Positions 7,995-15,514 of a stretch of DNA of 64,000 nt are shown here, in pieces. Position 1 is the stretch's first letter; the number at the start of each line of letters is the position of its first letter. Location of the stretch: positions 62,001 to 126,000 of the forward strand of contig JABCZS010000001.1 of assembly GCA_013289605.1 (NCBI GenBank). The letters are read 5' to 3'. Source of the stretch: Gammaproteobacteria bacterium. GTDB lineage: Bacteria > Pseudomonadota > Gammaproteobacteria > JABCZS01. A program made the position numbers and the translations under genes. Below the pieces are notes generated by a model that had not been told where the DNA came from, ran no database searches, and saw only the letters and a program-made list of their open reading frames with translations.

Positions 7995-9101
7995 ATGAGA
8001 ATACTTCAAGCACCTAGTAATGTCTGTAATATAAGCTGGGCAATGGCAGAGGGATTACGTGCCAGAGGACACCATGTTGAAGTTTGGAACCACGGAGAAA
8101 GCCCAAACAATTTTTCGGTAGATCGAGTCTTTGATGTCAATCAAACACCTGAATCTTATATCAATTGCTTTATGGAAGCTGTCGCAGCTGATTTTGATGT
8201 TTTCCATTTTCATGGCACGCGCTCATTGATACCCGCGAGAGGACCGCTACCCGATATGTGGGACTTGCCGATGTTAAAAGCGATGGGCAAGAAATTGATA
8301 TTTACTTTTCACGGTTCTGACGTCAGACTTCGTAGCAAAGATATAGCAGACCCATGGAGTTTTCATAATTTTGCTAATATCCCTTGTGATGAAGCGCTTA
8401 TATCCCATCGATTATCGATTATTTCTGCATATGCGGATCATTTGATGGTTGGCAATGTACTCAATCTTGCATATGTGGCAGGGAGCACATACCTACCCAA
8501 GCCCATTAATCTGATTGATTATAAATATAGAGGTATACGTCAAACCAATGTTCCAGTTGTGCTGCATGCAACGCGCAAACGCGAAACTAAGGGCACCGAT
8601 ACAATTATTGCTGCTTTAGAAGATCTGTCAGCTTCTGGTTTGCAGTTTGATTTTCGATTAGTGGAAGGGGCTACCCATCAAGAAACAATCGATGCTATAG
8701 CGGACGCTGATATTATTATTGAAAAAGTATTAAGCGGAGATGCCGGTGTGCTGGCGCTGGAAGCTTTGGCCATGGGTAAAGTGGTGGTATCGCGTATTCG
8801 AGATGAAGTTTATGCAAGACATCCGGATATGCCCATTATCAATGCAAACCCAGATACTGTTAAAACAGTTATGCATTCTTTGTTATCTGATCAACAGCGT
8901 CGAAATGAAGTAGCACTCAAAGGGCGTTCTTATATTGAGAAAAACCATTCTCCCGATGTAATTGCCGAGGCATTAGAAGCTATTTACAGTGCTCCGCCTA
9001 AAAAATATCAAACAAGAGATGTGTGGCCTCGCAAAAAGCCTATCTCTAGGGTGCTGCGAGAGTTATTATTATCCGCATATAAAAAAGTTATTAGATTCTA
9101 A
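7995..9101 (+). CDS. Glycosyltransferase family 4-type protein
   Basis: Product of 368 residues with the GT-B build of family 4 glycosyltransferases. The N-terminal Rossmann half begins MRILQAPSNVCNISWAMAEG and contains RGHHVEVWNHG and FDVFHFHGTR. The C-terminal half has the nucleotide-sugar binding region with GDAGVLALEALAMGKVVVS, equivalent to the EX7E segment, and ends with a basic tail. No membrane segment; such enzymes act at the cytoplasmic face on lipid carriers, lipopolysaccharide or protein acceptors. AAAGGA nine bases before the ATG supports the start. The gene stands alone between two copies of a direct repeat and away from any polysaccharide cluster, so its substrate is unknown. 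Downstream sequence in another frame continues protein-like for 47 codons, so a C-terminal frameshift is possible. Confidence 0.8.
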   Translation: MRILQAPSNVCNISWAMAEGLRARGHHVEVWNHGESPNNFSVDRVFDVNQTPESYINCFMEAVAADFDVFHFHGTRSLIPARGPLPDMWDLPMLKAMGKKLIFTFHGSDVRLRSKDIADPWSFHNFANIPCDEALISHRLSIISAYADHLMVGNVLNLAYVAGSTYLPKPINLIDYKYRGIRQTNVPVVLHATRKRETKGTDTIIAALEDLSASGLQFDFRLVEGATHQETIDAIADADIIIEKVLSGDAGVLALEALAMGKVVVSRIRDEVYARHPDMPIINANPDTVKTVMHSLLSDQQRRNEVALKGRSYIEKNHSPDVIAEALEAIYSAPPKKYQTRDVWPRKKPISRVLRELLLSAYKKVIRF

Positions 9102-9243
9102 ATATTTTCCCCCAAAACCTGGATCTTCTAAACCTTTCTGGGCAGGAAATCCTATTGTTTATCCTAAAGCGATTGATACAGCGCCTACGTTAGTTAGCTG
9201 GGATTGGGTATACATAGAAGATGCACTAATCGCTGTAAAATGA
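9102..9243 (+). pseudogene. Orphan coding fragment after the glycosyltransferase
   Basis: After the GT4 stop, the frame ending at the TGA at 9241-9243 reads like protein (SKYFPPKPGSSKPFW, then VSWDWVYIEDALIAVK) with no start codon of its own outside the GT4 gene. It could be the displaced C terminus of the GT4 protein after a one-base shift near 9100, or the tail of another lost gene. I do not recognise the family. Confidence 0.3.
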
Positions 9244-9345
9244 TAACGTATGTCAGGGTACAAAATATGTATGTTGTCATACTTAAACTGTAAATTCAAG
9301 GACTAGGGGTTTAAATTCATAGGCATAATTCTTAATATGTTCTTA
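9235..9345. repeat. Direct repeat, copy B, downstream of the glycosyltransferase
   Basis: Second copy of the element at 7516-7640, same orientation, somewhat shorter because of small deletions in its distal half. The most conserved part is the 34-base core from ATGTATGTTG to AATTCAAG. Its left edge touches the end of one coding scrap and its right edge touches another, which suggests an ancient insertion or duplication junction. Confidence 0.75.
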
Positions 9346-9530
9346 ATGGTCCTGTGGGAAGCTCAGTACCTCAGTTCAATACGGGAATACGCGATATCTT
9401 AATCACAGAATCTACTCAATACAAATTTGTTAAACTTAACGACCGACCTAGCACCTTATACGCAATTGTACCTATTCCCACATCACGGCATATCATTGTA
9501 AACACACCGCATACAGGGCATAATTGGTAA
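9336..9530 (+). pseudogene. Orphan coding fragment with no start codon
   Basis: An open frame of 64 codons from just after a TAA at 9333 to a TAA at 9528-9530 reads like a normal protein tail (FNTGIRDILITESTQYKF, then LYAIVPIPTSRHIIVN). No ATG, GTG or TTG with a ribosome site lies at a sensible place, so this is probably the 3' end of a decayed gene. Family not recognised. Confidence 0.3.
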
Positions 9531-9557
9531 GCTACCTTTATTATATGAAATGATTTA

Positions 9558-11729
9558 ATGCGCCCTAATTTTTTAAATGATACTTTCTATATCGAATCAA
9601 ATGATTCGTTAAAATCATTGCAAATAAGCAAATGGCTTAATAATGAAGCACGCATTCCTAGCTTGGATGATATCATCACTATAGGCAATACGTTTCAAGC
9701 GGAATACTATAAAGAAAATCTGCTTCATTCTTGGCTAAGTAACAGAGAAGAAAAACTAAAAGAAAAAAACGATCTCACTGCTGATGAAATAATTAAATCA
9801 TGTCATTTATTTGTAAAAGACTATTATCAAGCCTCCTTGGTGGAATTTTGGCTGAACATAGACGGTAATAATCAAAATACTGCAGCGATTAAACAAGTAC
9901 TTCAGCATTTTAATGACGATTTCAGGAATCATCGCTTTGCTGAAATTTGGCTAGAAAATCCAGCGAATAGTCCAACGGCTCAATCCGTTAAAACAATAAT
10001 AGACTGTCTTAATAACGAAAATAATAAGATAGCATTTATTGTCAAATGGCTATCAACCGTCAAACCTACTCCAGAGAGTGACTCAATTAAAATTATCATT
10101 GATTCATTAACGCATGAAAGTAGTAAGAAAGAAGTTGTAAAAAAATGGTTGGCACACAATCCAGATGTAACCGCCATCAAAACCATCATTACTTCTTTTC
10201 AAAGTAATCTTGATAAAATAGAAATTATTAAATCCTGGCTAGAAAATCCACAGAATAACCCGAGCTTAGAAGCGCTATTATCCCTGCTGGAAAACCTAAC
10301 CTATATCAATAAAAATCACATCCTAAAATTCTGGTTAAACCAGCCTCAAACACAAGAGAAAAAAAGTGAACGATTAACACAGTACCAGGATTATATTGCA
10401 AAAAAAATCCAATCCAAACAACCCCAGGGCAATGCGACAAATGGCTCCGGACTTTTATTATATAACACCGATCGGGAGAATGTGCTGCGGCAAGAGTTGA
10501 TTGATGGTCAGCATGTTAGGCCTGAACAAAAATCATTTTTAGAATTTGCATCCATAGCTGATCTGGAAATGATATACAAATATAAAAATCATAAAGATGA
10601 AATCCATAAAATGATGACATTATTAAAAAATGGCGAAATGGAATTGTTTTTAAAAGAATATTCCGATTATTCCAAAACTCCGGATGCGCATTATATTTTA
10701 CTTTCTGCCTTTTGTTACTCAACGGATCCAATATTAAATCTGACTGAATTTGCGACCGCATTTGAATTTTTATCTATTGCACAAGACGTAGGGGAAGGAA
10801 ATTATGAGATTTGCAGAAGAGAAGGCAATAATGCCTTAGCGCTCGGTCCAGAACATATCAATTTATCTGCAGAAGAAATGGACAAGATCCCAGACAAACA
10901 ACAAATAGCGATTAAAGTAAAGGGTAAGGCACTTGATTCCAATGTTGAAAGTATCACTAATCTTTTATTTGCGCAGATGCAAGGTCTAGGCTTTTCAAGT
11001 GCCTATAGACTTAACGATGATATCATATGCCCCTCTTTATCAATCATAAAAGCCGTGCTAAAAGATGAAGACAATTCACATGTGTTAAAGCCTGTATTAG
11101 CATTTACTTCAAGAAATGATTTTATAAGAGATCTTTTTAATAATTATTCTCAGATAGCACTCTTAACGCCTCAGACTGCAGAAGATACCTGTGTGCATGG
11201 GCTTAGACGAAAAGTTAAAGGAACCAGTGTGTTTAGGTACATCCATGATGCGGCCTATCATACTGCGCTTAGGATTATTCAAAAATTTGCGACTAATGAT
11301 AAGCTCAAAAACATAATCTTAAGTTTAATCAAAATGATCGACGAGCGAGCCCCTCTTACTGTTACAACAATAGCGCTCGGGTTTGCTTATCCTCGTCTTG
11401 CAGAAGGCGCAACCCAGCACGATTTGGAAACTAAAATGATCATGAATCTGTTAGGGCATTATTTAGATGGGAACCTGGGTCTACCCAAAGAGGCTGCGAA
11501 TATTGAAGCATATTTATACCGATCTATCGATCTAGTGTTTAAACTAGACCTGGATGATAGCTCAGTATTAGATACTGATGATAAGAGCAATGAACTGACC
11601 GCAATTTTTTCTGATGAAACCATAGCCGCAGCAAAAGAAAATGTTAGAAAGTTATTTAGGCCAGTGATTGAAAATGTTGTTGGACTTAGTCAAAATGTCC
11701 CCGCACCGCCTGCGCTTAGTGCACATTAG
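9558..11729 (+). CDS. Unknown protein with eight Trp-Leu motifs in a 33-residue helical repeat, candidate effector
   Basis: A 723-residue protein with no signal peptide or membrane segment. In the first 260 residues a WL pair recurs at residues 26, 59, 98, 131, 164, 197, 227 and 259, spacings 33, 39, 33, 33, 33, 30, 32. Each unit reads roughly WLENPxxNP, then xIKxIIxxL, then xxxxIIKxWL, so a two-helix solenoid is expected, similar in period to ankyrin but without its GxTPLH signature. Residues 300-723 are not repetitive and unassigned; a HxxAxH stretch (FRYIHDAAYHTALRII) lies near 555-570. The ATG at 9558 has a weak ribosome site. A/T-rich and Asn/Lys-rich relative to the metabolic genes. Context among ankyrin proteins suggests a host-directed role, which is inference. 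Confidence 0.75.
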   Translation: MRPNFLNDTFYIESNDSLKSLQISKWLNNEARIPSLDDIITIGNTFQAEYYKENLLHSWLSNREEKLKEKNDLTADEIIKSCHLFVKDYYQASLVEFWLNIDGNNQNTAAIKQVLQHFNDDFRNHRFAEIWLENPANSPTAQSVKTIIDCLNNENNKIAFIVKWLSTVKPTPESDSIKIIIDSLTHESSKKEVVKKWLAHNPDVTAIKTIITSFQSNLDKIEIIKSWLENPQNNPSLEALLSLLENLTYINKNHILKFWLNQPQTQEKKSERLTQYQDYIAKKIQSKQPQGNATNGSGLLLYNTDRENVLRQELIDGQHVRPEQKSFLEFASIADLEMIYKYKNHKDEIHKMMTLLKNGEMELFLKEYSDYSKTPDAHYILLSAFCYSTDPILNLTEFATAFEFLSIAQDVGEGNYEICRREGNNALALGPEHINLSAEEMDKIPDKQQIAIKVKGKALDSNVESITNLLFAQMQGLGFSSAYRLNDDIICPSLSIIKAVLKDEDNSHVLKPVLAFTSRNDFIRDLFNNYSQIALLTPQTAEDTCVHGLRRKVKGTSVFRYIHDAAYHTALRIIQKFATNDKLKNIILSLIKMIDERAPLTVTTIALGFAYPRLAEGATQHDLETKMIMNLLGHYLDGNLGLPKEAANIEAYLYRSIDLVFKLDLDDSSVLDTDDKSNELTAIFSDETIAAAKENVRKLFRPVIENVVGLSQNVPAPPALSAH

Positions 11730-11778
11730 AATGCATCTATTTGTAAACAATCATCAGAGCAGTACGCCCATAAGCAGA

Positions 11779-12888
11779 CTATTTTTCTATCATTTGAAGG
11801 TTATACGTATGCCGGGCAATCATCAGCGCTTCATTCGTCGGAATCACGCCCACAAGAATTTTACTCTCTGGAGGGCTAATAATACCTGCATTATTTTTAT
11901 TCGCATCACTATCTAGGGATAAACCTAGCCATGCCGCATAATTACAAATTTTCTCGCGTATCCATGCAGAATTTTCTCCTATGCCTGCGGTGAAAATAAT
12001 CGCATCACAACCCTTTAACACAAATGCGAGCGCACCTAATTCTTGTGCAGCGCGGTAACAAAAAAGATCTAACGCTTCTTTAGCGTGCGGATCCGTGCTG
12101 GTTTGCAATACGCGAACATCATCACTTATGTTTGATACACCCAAGAGTCCTGATTGTTTATATAAAATATCGGATACTTCTGTAACCGTTTTTTTCTTTT
12201 CCTCTAATAAATATAAGAGCACACCCGGATCAATACTTCCGCAGCGCTTGCCCATTATCAAGCCATCTAATGCGGTTAATCCCATAGAGGTTGCCATACT
12301 TTTACCTGCAGACATCGCACACATGCTTGCGCCGCCGCCTAAATGGGCAACAATCACTTTTTTATCTGCAACACTGCCAATATGCTGCGGTAATACAGAA
12401 GCAATATATTCATAAGATAAACCATGAAAACCATAACGCATGATCCCTTCATCTGTGAGTTTGCGTGGTAATGCAAATAATGTGGCTAAACGCGGTTGTG
12501 TGTGATGAAAAGCGGTATCAAAGCAAGCGACTTGTAACATTAAGGGGTAACGTTTTGCAATGATTTCTATGGCTAGAAGATTATCCTTTTGATGGTATGG
12601 CGCCAAGGGAATAAGTTTTGACAATTGTTTAAATACTGTTTCCGTCACTTTTACGGGTGTAAAAAAATCTCTACCGCCATGCACCACACGATGGCCTACT
12701 GCTTTTAAACTAAATGATTCGATAGAGTGCTCTAAATTATTTAATAATTTTTCTAACGCTAGTGCAGGGTCGCCAGTGACTTCGATCTCACCCTGATGTA
12801 TGACCTCTAATGACGACTGACAATGATACGTCGAATATTTAATACTGGATGATCCTGAATTAATGATCAGTATAATTTCATTTTTCAT
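11779..12888 (-). CDS. ackA: Acetate kinase
   Basis: Interconverts acetyl phosphate plus ADP and acetate plus ATP in the cytoplasm. The 369-residue product is slightly short against the usual 390-400. Signatures are present: N-terminal LIINSGSSSIKY, RVVHGG, CFDTAFH, YGFHGLSYEY, VIVAHLGGGASMCA (phosphate 2 loop of the ASKHA fold), GSIDPGV, and the C-terminal FTAGIGENS adenosine loop. A GGTGGGGAC ribosome site lies before the ATG. It stands alone, about 26 kb from the MaoC-Pta fusion that could make its acyl phosphate, and from the phosphoketolase remnant at 38 kb. Given that fusion partner, propionate or butyrate kinase activity is also possible. Confidence 0.95.
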   Translation of the reverse strand: MKNEIILIINSGSSSIKYSTYHCQSSLEVIHQGEIEVTGDPALALEKLLNNLEHSIESFSLKAVGHRVVHGGRDFFTPVKVTETVFKQLSKLIPLAPYHQKDNLLAIEIIAKRYPLMLQVACFDTAFHHTQPRLATLFALPRKLTDEGIMRYGFHGLSYEYIASVLPQHIGSVADKKVIVAHLGGGASMCAMSAGKSMATSMGLTALDGLIMGKRCGSIDPGVLLYLLEEKKKTVTEVSDILYKQSGLLGVSNISDDVRVLQTSTDPHAKEALDLFCYRAAQELGALAFVLKGCDAIIFTAGIGENSAWIREKICNYAAWLGLSLDSDANKNNAGIISPPESKILVGVIPTNEALMIARHTYNLQMIEK

Positions 12889-12929
12889 TGTGTCCCCACC
12901 CTTTAGTACTTGTGCCTAACCCTATTTCC

Positions 12930-13151
12930 AGTATAGGCTGAATCCCTTTTACAGGGCGTGGTAGCATTTTATCTAAAAGAATATGTTGAAGGCAAATACG
13001 CACCTAGATAAATCGTTACCAGGCCATAGGGACAAAAAATCAGGTGGCATTAAATCGATTAGATCAGGTGATTTCCAACTTTAATACGAGTGACAATAAC
13101 AGCAACAATATAGATTCATCAGCAGCCAACGCTCAAGCGCTGCACCTGTGA
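12930..13151 (+). pseudogene. Degenerate 3' end of an unrecognised gene
   Basis: Two consecutive open segments in different frames look like protein: the first (about 12945-13010) reads SLLQGVVAFYLKEYVEGKY, the second (13008-13151) reads INRYQAIGTKNQVALNRLD, then an Asn/Ser-rich tail ending AANAQALHL and a TGA. Neither has a start codon. Together they resemble the C terminus of a frameshifted gene, possibly another secreted protein. Family unknown. The rest of 12889-13183 holds only the ackA promoter region. Confidence 0.3.
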
Positions 13152-13183
13152 TCCCTAAAATGAATTTCAACGGCTTATAAAAA

Positions 13184-13531
13184 TTATTTTATCAGCATCT
13201 GGATGCATTGCATATTATTTTCGCCACGTTCAGGTCCAACCATAGACCAGGATCCGTCCTCATTTTTATTGAAGTTACCCGTAGGCGTGTTATTAGGAGG
13301 ACCACTCACAAAATATGCGGAAACGATAAAACCGCTCTCATATTTAGCAGTCGTAGTGAAGCCTAACCCTGGTGCGAATACCACACCGGAATCATCGACC
13401 ATCCACGCGAAATGACTACCTTTACAATAGCCAAATTGGGGCTGTACAGGTATAGCCTTCTCATCAGCAACAACACTCTGACTTATCATACCGAGGGATA
13501 ATAATAACGCTAAAAGAATTTTTTTATCCAT
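13184..13531 (-). CDS. Small secreted protein of unknown function
   Basis: A 115-residue product with a clear Sec signal peptide (MDKKILLALLLSLGMISQ, cleavage expected after SVVA) and a mature part of about 93 residues with two Cys residues (GYCKGSHFAW and NNMQCIQML) that could form a periplasmic disulfide. A GGTGTAA-type ribosome site precedes the ATG. No family is recognised. It stands alone, between the acetate kinase region and kup, with its own upstream gap of about 117 bases. Confidence 0.7.
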   Translation of the reverse strand: MDKKILLALLLSLGMISQSVVADEKAIPVQPQFGYCKGSHFAWMVDDSGVVFAPGLGFTTTAKYESGFIVSAYFVSGPPNNTPTGNFNKNEDGSWSMVGPERGENNMQCIQMLIK

Positions 13532-13648
13532 GTTACACCTTTAATTCGTGAGCAAAAGTAGCCTAATATTTCATTATAATAGATAATTTAAGGAAGTCAA
13601 TTAGCTTGATGTGTTTTCTTCAGCGCTTGGATACTCAGTTTTTCTTAA

Positions 13649-15514
13649 TTAAATCTCACAATAGGTGCCCATCGCAATGGTACGATTATAAGGCAATTGT
13701 AGAAACTCTATATTCAAAGTTGAATTACGCATTAGAAATGCAAAAAATCTTTCCTGCCAGTTAAACATCAGCGTACGTTTGCGCATCGCCAATGAAATAT
13801 TAGTCATTTCTACTAAATAATTAATCTGGTCAACATCGATATGAAACGGAAATATTTTCATTTTATCCGTTTTTTCCAATGCTTTTGGAATGTGTATAGA
13901 TTCAATAAAACCGTAATGCAACACTAAGCGATGTATATTTTTACCCAAGTCGGTTAATTGATAACGCTCTAATATAGGCACCTTGGGTCGGTTTTCAATC
14001 AACACGCTGAGAATAATCACATGCTCTGGGATCATATGACTTAATTTTAAATAGTGAAAAAAGCAGCCACCGCCATTATCATAAGGATCAGTGATAAATA
14101 CCGAAGTGGCATTTTTTATCATATTTAAATCTTTAGGATCAAATTGTTTGATAACATCAATCAGATCAACTTTTTCCCTATAATAATTTTGCCGTAGATA
14201 TTTCATGCCTTGATACCACGTCAACATGACTATGCTGGCTAGCATTGCAAATACTAACGGTATCCAGCCCCCACTCATGATCTTTTGTAAATTAGCGCCT
14301 AAAAAAGCCAATTCAATAATTAAAAATAGCGAAAATACAGCAAAGACTTTGATAATAGACCAATGCCAATATTGATAGGCTAAGCGCATCACCATTAGAG
14401 TGGCACCTAGCATCACTAAGTTCACAGCAATACCATAAGCATTGGCCAAAGCACTGCTGTTGCCAAAAATTAGGACTAAAGCTATCGTGCCTAGGGCTAA
14501 AATCACATTCATTTGGGGGACATAAATTTGACCAAATAAAGTGTGTGAGGTTTGAATAATTCTAACCCGCGGAAACAAATCTAATAATATCGCTTGCCGA
14601 GTCAGTGAAAAAATAGCTGAAATAACAGCTTGTGAGGCAATAATCGTCGCCATCGTTGCTAAAATGAGTAAAGGATATTCAAACCAAGTAGGTGCGAGTG
14701 CATAAAAAGGATTAGATATGGCACTCGGATCTCGCAGCAAATGCGCGCCTTGACCAAAATAATTCAGCAATAATGCGGGCAAAGCCACGGTAAACCAACT
14801 CATGCGTATTGGCTCTTTACCAAAAATACCTAAATCAGCATATAACGCTTCACCACCCGTGACTACCAAAAATACGCCACCGAGTAACGCATAACCTGTC
14901 CAGCCATTATTTATGAAAAATTTAAATCCATAATAAGGATTAATCGCTTGTACGACTTCAGGATTTTGCAAAATATGGCTTACTCCCAAAATGCCTAAAG
15001 TGATAAACCAAATGAATATAATCGGCCCAAAGCATCTGGCAATTTTAGCAATGCCAAAATGTTGAGTAAAAAATAAGCCTAATAAAATAACTATTGTCAG
15101 CGGTAATACCAGATGAGAGAAATCAGGTGAGATAATATGCAAACCTTCTATCGCACTCATGACTGAAATTGCCGGCGTTAACATGCCATCACCAAATAAT
15201 AATCCTGTGCCTAGAATACCTATTAAAAAAAATACTGGGCTGTGTTTTTTGCTTGAAGCTTTTAATAAGGCAAATAAAGCTAATACGCCACCTTCTCCAT
15301 CGTTATCCGCGCGAAGAATAAAACATAAATATTTAATTGAGACAATTAAAATCAATGCCCAAAAAATCAGGGATAATACGCCTAATATATTGTCCTGGTT
15401 TACCGCAATGCCTTGCAAGGATTGACGCATCGCATACAAAACGCTGGTGCCAATATCGCCATATACTATGCCTAATGCCGCTAAAGTCAGGGGAAATAGT
15501 TTTTTATTTTTCAT
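13649..15514 (-). CDS. kup: Low-affinity potassium transporter Kup
   Basis: Inner-membrane potassium/proton symporter. The 621-residue product has the family length, about twelve hydrophobic segments in the first 430 residues and a cytoplasmic C-terminal third. Family motifs include LAALGIVYGDIGTSVLYA at the N terminus, DNDGEGGVLALFAL, LLFGDGMLTPAISV and GGEALYADLGIFG. It overlaps the end of the preceding GH94-type gene by 11 bases, so it is translated from the same message as the glucan synthase genes. This pairing is suggestive: cyclic beta-glucans and potassium are both used in osmotic adaptation (inference). Confidence 0.95.
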   Translation of the reverse strand: MKNKKLFPLTLAALGIVYGDIGTSVLYAMRQSLQGIAVNQDNILGVLSLIFWALILIVSIKYLCFILRADNDGEGGVLALFALLKASSKKHSPVFFLIGILGTGLLFGDGMLTPAISVMSAIEGLHIISPDFSHLVLPLTIVILLGLFFTQHFGIAKIARCFGPIIFIWFITLGILGVSHILQNPEVVQAINPYYGFKFFINNGWTGYALLGGVFLVVTGGEALYADLGIFGKEPIRMSWFTVALPALLLNYFGQGAHLLRDPSAISNPFYALAPTWFEYPLLILATMATIIASQAVISAIFSLTRQAILLDLFPRVRIIQTSHTLFGQIYVPQMNVILALGTIALVLIFGNSSALANAYGIAVNLVMLGATLMVMRLAYQYWHWSIIKVFAVFSLFLIIELAFLGANLQKIMSGGWIPLVFAMLASIVMLTWYQGMKYLRQNYYREKVDLIDVIKQFDPKDLNMIKNATSVFITDPYDNGGGCFFHYLKLSHMIPEHVIILSVLIENRPKVPILERYQLTDLGKNIHRLVLHYGFIESIHIPKALEKTDKMKIFPFHIDVDQINYLVEMTNISLAMRKRTLMFNWQERFFAFLMRNSTLNIEFLQLPYNRTIAMGTYCEI

